Assembly: GCA_029378245.1 (NCBI GenBank)
Contig: JARKIF010000079.1
Location: forward strand, 1-64,000
DNA: 64,000 nt
Direction: 5' to 3'
DNA from: Roridomyces roridus
Lineage: Eukaryota; Basidiomycota; Agaricomycetes; Agaricales; Mycenaceae
Part shown: piece by piece, positions 23,764-34,078 of the stretch
Layout of the letters: the number at the start of each line of letters is the position of its first letter
Position numbering within the stretch: position 1 is the first letter of the stretch
Position numbers and translations under genes: made by a program
Notes under the pieces: generated by a model
What the model was told of the DNA's origin: nothing
Databases searched by the model: none
Seen by the model: only the letters and a program-made list of their open reading frames with translations

Positions 23764-25166
23764 TAGTGTTGGGTGGGTCCGGTTCGGATCATCGGTTCGA
23801 ACGCGAACCGGACCGAACTGAACGCGCGTTCGGCGTTCAGGTTCACGGATTTGCTGAACCTGAACCGAAAGTTCAGTTCAAGGTTCAGGGATTTGCGCAA
23901 TCCACTGAACGCGTCCGAACGCGTTTGAACGCCGAACGCGTCATCCCGTAACCAGGACCGAACTCGGCGACTAAACTTTTTTTAGTGGCCGTTTAGCGAC
24001 CGGCTTGAATACGACGTAGTCTGGCGGTTACCACGCCCCCGGTGCAGGAGGGTTCCCTTATTATGTAATATCCCCGTTGGAAAACCACGTGCATTTGACA
24101 GCTATTACTTTTGCCAATGTCCCGACGCGTTCTGGCGCTACCAGGACGTGTTGGCTGGAACTTTAAATACTCTTGGGCTACTGGGTATATTTTTTGCATC
24201 ATCCTTTGTTCTGCATAGCAAGGAATGGCCTCCGAGCCCATTGTTTGCATGTTGTTTGGGAATGAAACACAACTACCGGCACCAGCTCTTCCAAGGGCTC
24301 CGAGGATGAAAAATAGTCCAGAGTTGCATTCCGAGGAGTGCAGGTATGCCTCAGTTGCATGCTCATTGGTGCCAGCCCAAAATTCACGTCGAAACATGCA
24401 GGAAACGCGCTTGCACATGACATGCTTATGTAACAACGGAACCCAACGGAACAAGGGGCGTGGTTACCAACAGACCCTCTTCGCGGAGCTTGCGGAGCGT
24501 CGAGGGTCTGTAAAAGAGACTAAATACGACGCCCACCGCTACACGCAAAGTCTACCCCGTTTTGTGCATTGCTCCGCCCCGGGCTTCATTCTGGCTCCGT
24601 TCTCGACGTCTACCACCAGTCTTGTCAACATTTATGCATGCAAATCCCGTTACAATGCTCACTCAGTACTCGGATACAGCGTGGCCCTGCGTGGCCGCTG
24701 TCGGTGTTCACCCCCAAACAGCAACCCAGCCCGAGCTCCTACCCACGACTCACCGCACTCACCGTGACGATCACCAATTTCCCCACTGGCCAGTGGTTTT
24801 TCTCATCCCTGAGGAAAAGGTATAGGAGGGAGCGTAGTGCGGGAGCTCTTGCGGTGAAACGGATCAGCACTCTGCTGGCCGAGTTGGACCAGGACTTTGG
24901 GTACGAAACGGAGGGCGTCGGTTCAGAGGATGATTCCGCGTAGTTTTATTGTCTTATCTTGTGAATTTACAGATTTGAGGAGTGTGAAAAAAATGGGGTT
25001 CAGTTCGGCGTTCGAACGCTGTTGAACGCCGAACCGAACGCGTTGAACCTGAACGCCCCGTTCAGGTTCGGCGTTCGAGGTTTGGCCGAACCGAACGCTA
25101 GGTTCAGGTTCGGCGTTCGACAAAAGGTACCCCGAACGCGAACCGAACCGAACCGACCCATCACTA
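23764..25166. mobile_element. hAT-like element in the 3' end of copia-1 pol
   Basis: 8-bp target duplication CTTGCCCC (23756-23763; 25167-25174) and imperfect terminal inverted repeats starting TAGTGTTGGGT and TAGTGATGGGT, a common hAT form. Both subterminal regions are dense in GTTCGGCGTTC- and GAACCTGAAC-type repeats. The 1.4-kb interior has no recognisable transposase; small open frames (24225-24943) look incidental. An internal inverted repeat (GGTTACCACGCCCC, 24026-24039 and 24455-24468) hints at a further older insertion. Confidence 0.85.
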
Positions 25167-25231
25167 CTTGCCCCGCACGAAGCACGAACAATTCTGTTCG
25201 AACATGGGACTTCTGTCGGCTTGAGGGGGAG

Positions 25232-25406
25232 TGTTGGCATATGGGAACGAGACGGAGGAATCTCGGTCAATCCGTCAGAAGACGACTACGCCGTAGTGAG
25301 AATAATACTGCGCCGCAGTGCTCTGAGTAGTATATAAGGCCCTGTAAATTTCGTAGAGTGAACAAGGTTTTCCCCCACATTGATTCTTCGTGCACATCTG
25401 CCAATA
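25232..25406 (+). repeat. 3' LTR of copia-1
   Basis: 175 bp, beginning TGTTGG and ending CCAATA, preceded by the polypurine tract. Followed by TSD CTCGA at 25407-25411. Confidence 0.95.
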
Positions 25407-26889
25407 CTCGAAGCCCGCAAGAGGCTGACACGTGTATAACCCGATGGTTTTCCAACGAGGTCCTCATGGAAATCATCCAAAACGCGCCCAAATCGGACCA
25501 GGCGACGCTCTGCCGCGTCTCCAAACTTTTCCATGCGCTTGTGTGGCCCATTCTGAACAGGACGGTTACTCTCCGCGTAGACTACCGCGATGATCATATT
25601 GAGGCATTCTGCCACGCAATGGTACGGAGTCCCGAACGGGCAGACTCAGTGCGATCTCTTACTTTCGAAAATGGGTACGTCTGAGCTGTCCCTTCAGACT
25701 CGGGAACTGATTTGCCGGCTCTCAAGATTCGAAGACTGTCCCACAGATTCTGTCATGGAGTCCTTGCAACTCATGCGACGACTGGAGTATCTATTCATCA
25801 ACGATTACAGCCCGTTCCGAGTCGTCTCCCGCTTCGCCAACCTAACCTTTCCTAACCTCTTGTCCTGCATTCTCCCGCCGGCAAACCCAGACTGCTGGAA
25901 CCCTCATCTCGTGCAATTTTTCAGTCGACACTCGACCATAACCCATCTTCGTCTCTGGGGATCCACCGATGGGGTGGACACCGAGGAAGGTAGCTTGCTA
26001 CCCAACCTGCGATATTACGACGGAAACATCGCATCACTTCGTTTCTTCTCGGCGCAGAATCTTGTAGCTGTGCGAACCTCATGGGGCGTGCAGTTCCCCA
26101 GTGTTGTCGAGAGACTCGCTACACAGGGGAGCTCCAACCTCAGGAGTGTTTACATCTACCATCACATATCGGCGAGCCACATACCCGAGCTTCTTATCGC
26201 GTTATCGACCCATATGCCGTGCTTGGAAAGTTTGACAGTGCACTGCCGGGGTAGCCGTATGGAGACTGTATGTCTTCACCATCGAGGCTTTTTTCCCTGG
26301 CCCAGCGCTTATAATCTCATCCAGGAAATCGTGAACCAGGTCACCAAGTACCTGCCCCGATTCGAACGTCTCGCATATCTGGTGTTCGAGTATGGCGCCG
26401 AACGCAATTCTCCCAAGCTGGTCGACTTGGATAGTGACCGTGCGGCTTTACAAAAGTGGGCCAACACCTCTCCAACTCTGAGGGGCTGCCACGTTGGTAA
26501 TGATTTCGGTTATCCTTATTTCCCCGAGTTCATTTTATTTTTACAATAGGCGAAATAGCTCAGATGAAAGTCAGTGGGGAGTGGGAGGAATGCAGCAGAA
26601 AAGTGATTCATTCAGAGGCTGGATTTGCAATGTTCCATTATTCAGACTACGATTGAAGTTCAACGTTCAGCGCTTGCTACAAATACAGATTCTTGACAAT
26701 TGCGCACAGAAGTTTCGGAAAGCCGCAGAAAAGAGTACGTACGGGACAATTCGAATTTGAATGAGCACGCGCAGGGAAAGACCGCGAGCCTTTGACACAC
26801 GACAGGGAACAGTGAGATGTGTTTTGCATTTCACTCAGCGAGGACTTGATTCGGAAGGGACAACAGTGATGTCTATTAACCGGCAAAAT

Positions 26890-28377
26890 GGGGCCTGGAG
26901 AAATTGCCGCAGGTGGCGCAATTGCGGCAATCTGCGCTAGTGTTGGCGCCGAACATGTCATCACGGGTGAGATTATATGTTTATCTGGTTGATAGTGGGT
27001 CCCAAAGTGACCGCAAAGACCCGCAACGGCGTCAGTACCTGAGGTGTAGACACACAGGTCAGAATTGATACAAGTGTTTATGCAATCGGCGCCAAAGTTA
27101 CCATTTGAATGCGTCAATCGGCGCCAATCTTGGCGCCAAATCTGCGGCAAATTCACTGATCGGCGTCACCCTTGGCGGCAATGGGCGCCATTCGGCGTCA
27201 CCGCAATTTGCGTGACAGGCAGCAGTGTGACAGATCGGCGCCACTTTGGCGCCACCTCTCCTGCTCTGCACCACCACCAGCCGCAACTGTGCCACCTCTG
27301 CGTCAACAGTAGTGACTGATGGGCGGTATATGGGCGGCAACTCCGCATTCCCTGTCACTGGTCCGATTCCTGACCTCCTCACTGGTGCGATTCCAGGTCG
27401 CGTTCGATGAAGCCGAGTTTGACGCCCATGAGTTAGACAATAACTGGGTCTGGCAGTTTCTGGGTCAAAGCGGTGGTGATCCTCGCAGAGCTGCTAATTG
27501 GAAGAAGGGCAGGAAAATCCGCCGCGGCTGTCTCGGAGCAATTTCGTGCAAGAATACTCAATGCCCGACCCGTCTCGAACCAGCGGTAAGCTCACCTGCC
27601 CTGGCTGTAGCGGTCCGCTGCAGAGACTTCCTTGTCCAGTGGAGAGCAACCTGTATTGTTGGAAACACGGAGCCGTCTATTTGCACAGTGGCGTACATAA
27701 CCACTCAGTTTACCCATTCGACGGAAAGAAGTGCGAATGGTGCGCTTCAGTATCGAAACTACGAGCCGAAATATGTTCTGGAATCCCGGCAGGTGAGTGC
27801 CAATTCTTATGTGTGGACTCGACTATTCATTTTACGGCTAGACACAAGCTCCCTCACCCTCCGTGTTGACCGAACCTTTTATGTAAAGACGAGGGTGAGA
27901 TCGTGCCTCAGCCTCGATGTGAGCCGCATGTTTCCCGCCATTCAGGTTGTACTTACAGTTCAGGCTCCAATTGTACACCAGGGTCTGACTCGGAGGAAGA
28001 GAGTGAATGAGGTCAACTTGATCTATTAAGTGGGGTACCGGTGTGAATAGACTCGAACCAATCCCTCGTTGGTACTTTTGCGGGGAAGGTAGAAGGTATT
28101 CCTTCGATAAGGTGCTGGTCCGAGCCTAGGTGTGAATAACACAAGTAGTATTAGTGTGCGGAGTGTATTAGAATGTTCGGAATCTAGGCCAAATACATAC
28201 TTGACGTGTACTCAAACTACCGTCTGTGACTGGCGGCAAGTCGGCGCCAGTTGGAGTTCAAGCTGAGTGCGATCGGCGCCAGTGGATGTCACACTGCCGC
28301 CGTCACGCGGGTAATTTGGCGCCGATCACTGCGCCAATTGCGCCAACTGCGCCAACTGCGGCAATTTCACCGTGCCC
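26890..28377. mobile_element. TIR element with subterminal GGCGCC repeats and zinc-finger remnant
   Basis: An 8-bp direct repeat GGCAAAAT (26882-26889; 28378-28385) flanks ends whose inverted repeats share GAAATTGCCGCAG after a GGGC start. About 20 copies of GGCGCCA/TTGGCGCC/TGCGGCAA words cluster near both ends. The interior encodes GRKIRRGCLGAISC .. CPTRLEP and, in another frame, KLTCPGCSGPLQRLPC .. LYCWKHGAVYLHSGVHNH, a Cys-Cys-His-His pattern resembling the WRKY-GCM1-type zinc fingers found in some DNA-transposon transposases. A catalytic domain is absent. hAT or KDZ-type superfamilies both leave 8-bp duplications; not resolved. Confidence 0.65.
27498..27869 (+). pseudogene. Zinc-finger (WRKY-GCM1-like) fragment in TIR element
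   Basis: Cys-x2-Cys (CPGC), a spaced Cys, then LYCWKHGAVYLHSGVHNH. The preceding N-terminal half of the same domain (RRGCLGAISCKNTQCP) is in the frame 27319-28029, so a frame change or unseen intron lies near 27580. Likely the DNA-binding part of a former transposase. Confidence 0.4.
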
Positions 28378-28599
28378 GGCAAAATGCATTGACTTGAGAC
28401 GATTCGACGAAGAGTTGTGAATCTAAGCAAATTCGGGACTGCCGCGGGCCCATCGGGCGAATGAGACAATCATCGGTACCGTCATCTCCGTCTCATGCAT
28501 CCGTCGCACCGACCCGACTCGACCCTTCCGTGTCTCCGTGCGCGAAATAGTATTGCACCCCGCAAGAAGAGCCTTGCCCGCAGCTTGAGGCGCACCTGT

Positions 28600-29455
28600 C
28601 TAACGCCGGGTCTGAAGCTCCTTCTCCGCCACATCTAAACAACCGGGCAGCCTCCAGCTCCACGCATGCCACGGCCCATCTCCCACCGGGCCCAGATGCA
28701 CATACAGGCGCTTATCGACGAATGCATCGTCACGTAGCCGCTGCAGAGCCCAGCAGTATTCGGTCTTTGCGCCCGTGAGGAGGACGAGGCAACGAGCGTG
28801 GGCAGCGGCAGCGAGCAGGGTGGTTAGTGTAGAGCCCATGCCCGGCGACTCGGGGTGGGGGAGGGCAGAGTAGTCGACGGCGAGGTGGGTGAATGATGAG
28901 AGGTGAGCGAGGGTGGTAGAGGCTGAGGCAGGGAGGGAGGAGGAGAGGCCGAGGTGGGTGAGCGTGGAAGACCAGCGTGGAAGGGTCGATACATCGGGGA
29001 GGGGATGGATAGCCCTGAGACGGGGAGACGTCTCAGGGGGAGCGAGGACAAGATGGGAGCAAGGGCGGTGCATGGAGGGTGGCATCCGAAGCTCACGACG
29101 CCAGTGCAAACGCTGAGGATGCGCTGGACGGCATAGAGGGGCACCATGCGGTCGAGGTAGAGATACTTGACATGGGCAACGACCTTGCCATTGTAGTTCT
29201 GAAGGAGCGCAACTCGCTCGTAGATAGAGGGCTCGATCCTGTGTGGCTCTTGGATAACGACACTCGGTCAACGGGAACGGAGGCTACTCACCAGCTGGAC
29301 TCTCCTACACACCTGCGGTAAGACCAGCGTCGTGTCCCCGACATAGTGGTGAGACCAATAGTCCGACGGAAAGTCCTGGCCACAAGCTCGAAGATTTCGC
29401 GCTCAAGCTCCGGTGGCAGCCTCGGGTCGCCTGTGATCGCTTATGAACCCGCGAG
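28600..29455 (-). pseudogene. F-box-like protein of the second type, degenerate duplicate
   Basis: Similar along its length to 15364-16195. The 5' end reads DPRLPPELEREIFELVAR, closer to the intact family start, and then shifts frame. The middle shows MVPLYAVQRILSVCTGVVSFGCH and the 3' end SSTLTHLGLSSSLPASASTTLAHLSSFTHLAV .. WRLPGCLDVAEKELQTRR. At least two frame changes are needed. It is divergent from F-box copy E, as its relative is from copy B. Confidence 0.55.
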
Positions 29456-30533
29456 AAGCGCCGAAGGGCTCGTGTGAGCTGTGATACAGTCAGATTGGGC
29501 GGATTAGGATGGCTGCGGACGCACCCTGGCTTGAATCTTGTTCATGGTGAGACCGTCGGCGCTGTGTGGTGTAGGAGGGGAGATCGAATTTCATTTGAAT
29601 ACATTTGGGTAGTGCGCTGTCTGTTGTCCGCACAGAGACTACCGGTAAGAAAAAGAGCTCGAGGACCGACATGGCAACGGGAGGGCTCGTTTGATGGCCA
29701 TCATTCGCCTCTTGTCCACAACCACCACCTTCGCTCGACAGCATGCGCACTCGAAGGGGGCAAAAGGCCGACTATATGCTCATAACTCGATGACTTCCCA
29801 ACGAAGTCCTGGCCGAAATTATTCGAAACGCACGCTGAGCAGACCAGGTGACGCTCTGCCGCGTCTCCAAACTAGTTGTCTTGAGCATCTTGGCACGTGG
29901 TCCAGCGATTCTCGAGGCCTTCTGTACGGCCATTCTCGAGAATCCTGACCGGGCAGACTTTGTACGATCTGTGAGGTTTACGAGTGGGCAAGTACCTAGT
30001 AGTCCTTCCAAAATCACAAGACTGAACTCGTGATCCAAGATTTATGATTAGCCTTCCCGCAGACGGTCTGTTCACCCAGTCGTTGAAACTCATGCGAAGG
30101 CTGGAGCACTTGACTATCCGGGACGTGCGACAGCCGTCTGGGGCAATCTCTTACCTCCCTACCCTCACCTTTCCCAACCTTTTGTCCTGCTTCATCATAG
30201 AGCGGCGTGCCGACGCGTGGAAACTCCATATCACCCAGTGTCTGTGTCGCCACCCCACCATAACCCATATTCGCCTGTCCGAATCATACAGTGCAGTTCC
30301 AGTGCGAGAGGGCGGCCTCCTACCGAAGCTTCAGTATTACGATGGACCTATACACCTCCCTTCATTTTCGAGCCACGGTCTGATAGCCGCGCGAACCTAT
30401 TGGGTTTCACTACTCCCAATTACAACTCGCGTGGAGAAACTCTGTCCGCTGACCGGCCCCAATCTCACAAGCTTTTGTATCCACTCACCCATATCCGCGG
30501 GACGAGTGATAGAGGTTCTTGTCCATTTGTCCA

Positions 30534-31825
30534 TGTAGAAAATGGGGTGTGTTCGTGCGGATGGGGGGAGATAAAAATATTCGATAATTCGATGCTACTG
30601 ACTAGATACAGTAGGTCTTTTATACCCCAACTAAAAGTCCATTACCAAGACTAAAGCCCAGTGAAAAGTCGATGGGATCGTTTGCGTCAAAATTGGATGG
30701 AATAGTGCTGCTTGGCCGCGTGAGTGTTGGTTTGAGATGATTTGAGTGGAATTGTGCATGGCTGTCACACGTCCATCTAGATCATCCCAATCAAACTCAC
30801 TTCATCCCTTCGTCCCATGTGGTGCCTTCACAATTTTATGGTCATCCTTCCACGACAATGGACCGTCTCTCTATTGCCTGAATTGTTGTATGGACCAAGT
30901 ATGGACCATAGTGCACAATTGAGAGTGGTATGGTCGCATTTTCTCCCCACCCCCGAGTAATCTGATCCACTGTAGTACCCACCAAGTGTTCTGAGCATCA
31001 TACAGTGCTGCTGCATCCGAGTCCTCGATGGTAGAGAGGAAAGAAAGGCAATTTGGTAGCCAGGGTAGATAGATCATTGGAGTGTCAAAGAGTGACAGCC
31101 TTGGAGTGTTATGTTAGTCTAGCGGTAACCGTGGTTTCTTTTATCTCCTTCCCGCGCGTAAGCTCGTCCGTTCGATTCCCGTTCGATTCTGTATGCACAT
31201 GCGCAAGTCCTAAGTATGAGAAAAGCATTGTATGTCAAAGAAAAGTCACTGTAATGTAATGAAAGGTCCCTTAGAAAGACAATGTAGGTAAGTAACTGGG
31301 GCAGTAACAGGAGGAGGGACAAGGGAAAGCAAGCCACGGGGGCACCAGAAACACTTTTTTCTGCCCATGGGAAAGGTCCCAAACCAACCCTTTTGAACAC
31401 TTTTGGGCACTGAATTGATAGATTGACGGTTGCTGCCAAGGACATGAAATGGGTTGGAATGGGATGAAATACACACTGGCGCAAAGCATCCCATTTGATG
31501 TGTAAACGATCTTGTTTCTGACTGTCATATTTAGAGAGTCTGTGTCTCAAATGTGTTTGATTGCGCAAACCTCGGTAATGACACAAAATCACGCATTTCG
31601 ACGCAAACGATCCCATCGACTTTTCACTGGGACTAAAGAACAATGTAGAATACTATGGAATAATCTCAGTAAGCAGCATATCAGTCAGCCGCCCAGTAAG
31701 GTAGCAACGAGCTCAGTCAGAGTAGCAACGAGCTCACTCAGCAGCAACGCGCACAGGACTGTGGCTGCCCGTAGCAACAACCTCGACGCGGTCACATGCG
31801 CGTCTGGTTTGTCCATATTCCAACA
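30534..31825 (-). repeat. 3' LTR of copia-2 with inserted TIR element
   Basis: The LTR is continuous with 36736-37045 once 30657-31638 (TIR element plus one duplication) is discounted. The inner edge is followed by a pyrimidine run (CCCCCCTC at 31826-31833), which is the polypurine tract on the coding strand. Confidence 0.9.
30657..31631. mobile_element. TIR element in the 3' LTR of copia-2
   Basis: Perfect 32-bp terminal inverted repeats (30657-30688 and 31600-31631) starting CCCAGTGAAAAGTCGATGGG. The direct repeat is ACTAAAG, 7 bp (8 bp, GACTAAAG, if the outermost base pair is assigned to the host). A CAGTG start and 7-8 bp duplication suggest hAT. 975 bp with no recognisable gene. Because the other LTR lacks it, it inserted after copia-2 did. 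Confidence 0.85.
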
Positions 31826-31831
31826 CCCCCC

Positions 31832-32440
31832 TCAAACCAGAATCAACCCCAGCAATCCAACTAGAGGTTTGAACTTGAAAGCGGCCAGCGCCTTCGTAAA
31901 AATATCCGCGGTCATCTCCGCCGTCGGACAATAAACAACATCGAGAGTTCCTCTCTCGATCTGCTCCCGAATAAAATGATAGCGTATATCAATATGCTTG
32001 GTACGTGCGTGGAACTGTCCAAGTTCGGCATGCGCAAGAGATATCGCCGACTGGTTGTCGTTGTAAATGATGAACGGGAAATCCACCCGTCCAAAGAGTT
32101 CGCCCATAAAGTAACGGAACCAGATAGCCTCCTTCGCAGTGTAAGTCACCGCAACATATTCGGCCTCCGTGGTAGAAAGCGAAACAATTTCCTGTTGTTT
32201 CGATGACCATGACACTGCAGCTCCGTTCAACACAAAAGCGTAACCCGAGATCGCCTTGCGATTCTCCAATGACATTCCGTCCGCATCCGCGTAGATGTCC
32301 AATCCAAGTGTGGAGTCAGACATGCTGTACACCAACGCCAATGTGCGCGTCCCCTTCAAATATTGAAGTACCCTCTTCGCCGCCGTCCAGTGGGGAAGTC
32401 CAGGGTTATCAATGAAGCGAGACAGAACACAAACGGTAAA
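31832..32440 (-). pseudogene. pol: Copia-2 RNase H
   Basis: Reads PDLAFTVCVLSRFIDNPGLPHW, YLKGTRTLALVY, IYADADGMSLENRKAISGYAF, LSTTEAEYVAV, YNDNQSAISLAHAE and ADIFTKAL. It is cut off from the upstream reverse transcriptase by a TGA at about 32450, where relatives have Arg of RPDxA. Confidence 0.8.
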
Positions 32441-32452
32441 TGCAAGGTCTGG

Positions 32453-33191
32453 TCAAGTAGCCGTCGCCAGCCAAACAAGTCCGCCAATGAGTTCACGATA
32501 CGGGATACTCCGCATCGCCGACACTGCCTCTGAATCCACAGGGCATTGTTCACGTGTAAGTTGAACAGTAGGATCGAGGGGTACCGAGACGGGTTTACAA
32601 TCCGCCATGTTGAATTTCGACAGCAACGTATCCACGTATGTTGTCTGCGACAACGCCAACGTCCCCTTCTCACGATTTCGCTTGACCTCCATTCCAAGAA
32701 GCCAGCTAATTGAACCCAACATTGTAATCTTGAACATCCCGGCAATCTCCCGTTGAATTTCCTCGATCAACGCCGGTGAGTTCCCAGTAATTGTACTGTC
32801 GTCGATGTGAATAGCGAGCAGCGCGAGGTCTCCACCTCGAACTACACGGTGGACAGCATGGTCAGAGTGGAGTGGGTGGATGCCGAGCGTCGCGAGAGAT
32901 GCCGTCAACTTCTCGTACCACTTGCGGCTAGATTGCTTCAAGCCGTAGATAGTGCGTTGAAGACGTACAACCTCATCCGAGTTGCCGTTGGAGTAATACG
33001 GAGCTTGCTCCATAAAAATCTCTTCGTCCTCGGAGAACTCGCCATTGAGGAATGCTGCCGAGAAATCAAAGACCTTGATTTCCCAATCGTAACGAGCAGC
33101 AACAGACAGTATCGTGCGGAGCGACGCCAACTTGGCCGTGGGTGAGAAGGTCTCGAAGTAATCCACTCCGGGAACCTGTGTGAAGCCACGA
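32453..33191 (-). pseudogene. pol: Copia-2 reverse transcriptase, 3' part
   Basis: Begins GFTQVPGVDYFETFSPTAKL after the TIR element and includes DFSAAFLNGEF, LKQSSRKWYEKL and the catalytic segment LLAIHIDDSTITG, ending in GGLVWLATAT and a TGA. The aspartate pair is kept. Confidence 0.8.
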
Positions 33192-33198
33192 GCGACAA

Positions 33199-34071
33199 CA
33201 AATAAAGTATGAGCAGATCTTAAGATCCGGGTGATTTTATCGCCACCAGAACTGAAGTTCTACGTGAACTTGAGTTCTTGTTGCAATACTGTACATGAGC
33301 TACAAAATTGTTAGATACTGCATTTTGTAATGGTTGGAACTTAAGTTCCAGAGGTCAGGTGCGGAACTCAAGTTCTGGTAGAGCTACAAAATTGTTAGAT
33401 ACTGTATTTTCTAATGGTTGGAACTCAAGTTCCAGAGGTCAGGTGCGGAACTCAAGTTCTGGTACACGGTGTACTTATGGGCTACAAAATTGCTATACTG
33501 TACAGAATGGCTGAAACTTAAGTTCACTAGTGTACTGGTAAGTATGCATACTGGCTAAAACACAGAGCTTAAGATGTTCAACGGACACTGATCAAGTTAC
33601 TACTACTTACTACTTAGTTCCCAGCTCAGTGCAACTGGGACAGGAGAAAGAGGAGGGAGGAGGCCTTTATATACCCCCCAGGGCACAGCCGCTAATGTGC
33701 ACCATTGTTCACTGTTTTGACTGCTTTGGTCCACCCCGCGTTCATTGTCCGGGGTGAACTTCAATTGATTATTGATTAAGGAGAACAATGGCACTTTGAT
33801 TTAACACATTGCACGATGTCCATGATTTATATAAGGACCTAGGCTTGAAGCTTCAACCTTTGGGGCTGGCCCCCCTCATGAGTGAGCGAGCATGTGCCAT
33901 AGTTGAGATCATAGAGTCCAGATCTTAAGTTCAGTCCAGTTTCAACCACAGTAAAGTGGAATACCTTACCACTAGGTGGGGCTGGGAGGCAACAACTTAA
34001 GATCTTGCCGAGCTTAAGTTGCCGTGGCGATAAAATCACTCAAAACTTAAGTTTTGCCCGTCTTATTTCAT
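33199..34071. mobile_element. TIR element in copia-2 reverse transcriptase, with palindromic repeats
   Basis: A 7-bp direct repeat GCGACAA flanks the element (33192-33198; 34072-34078). The ends are imperfect inverted repeats sharing the 16-mer GTGATTTTATCGCCAC (33231-33246, inverted at 34024-34039). The interior holds many short palindromes of the form AACTTAAGTT and a tandem repeat (see 33303-33525). Non-coding, 873 bp. Excision rejoins KARLVA with RGFTQVPG of the host enzyme. Confidence 0.8.
33303..33525. repeat. Tandem repeat rich in AACTTAAGTT-like palindromes
   Basis: A unit of about 85 bp, containing CTACAAAATTGTTAGATACTG, then TGGTTGGAACTTAAGTTCC, then GAGGTCAGGTGCGGAACTC, occurs twice and starts a third time. 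Each unit carries two near-perfect palindromes (GGAACTTAAGTTCC / GGAACTCAAGTTC). Confidence 0.8.
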
Positions 34072-34078
34072 GCGACAA

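Larger units (their letters stand above)
18175..25406 (+). mobile_element. Ty1/copia retrotransposon, copia-1, carrying nested elements
   Basis: The element is 7,232 bp with LTRs at 18175-18359 and 25232-25406 and a perfect 5-bp target duplication CTCGA (18170-18174; 25407-25411). The order gag, protease, integrase, reverse transcriptase, RNase H is that of Ty1/copia. A primer-binding site and a polypurine tract (GAGGGGGAG just before 25232) are visible. It is interrupted by a hAT-like element at 22108-23090 (which holds another at 22258-22782) and one at 23764-25166. The LTRs differ by one substitution and a 10-bp duplication, so insertion is recent. Confidence 0.95.
18163..26656 (+). pseudogene. 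F-box-like/LRR protein, copy D, split by copia element
   Basis: The first four codons (ATG CGG ACT CGA, 18163-18174) are followed by a 7.2-kb copia element, and the gene resumes at 25412 with SPQEADTCITRWFSNEVLMEIIQNAP. The rest covers F-box, leucine-rich repeats (HSTITHLRLWG, MPCLESLTVHC) and the last exon (WEECSRKVIHSEAGFAMF) with a stop at 26656. Introns at 26268-26324 and 26497-26549 match copy B. A second lesion is a frame change near 25678-25685 (about 4 extra bases after FENGY). The gene is inactive. Confidence 0.8.

Noticed and set aside
24225..24943. Open frames inside the hAT-like element, up to 180 codons
   Set aside because: No transposase motif, overlapping frames and biased composition; not called as genes.
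31105..31185. tRNA-like sequence with A-box (TAGTCTAGCGG) and B-box-like (CGTTCGATTCC) words inside the 30657-31631 element
   Set aside because: The T-stem and acceptor arms do not pair and the box spacing is about 10 bases too long, so it is not a working tRNA gene. A decayed tRNA-derived segment remains possible.
33303..33525. CRISPR-like array
   Set aside because: The repeats are long tandem units inside a transposable element of a eukaryote, without spacers or cas genes.
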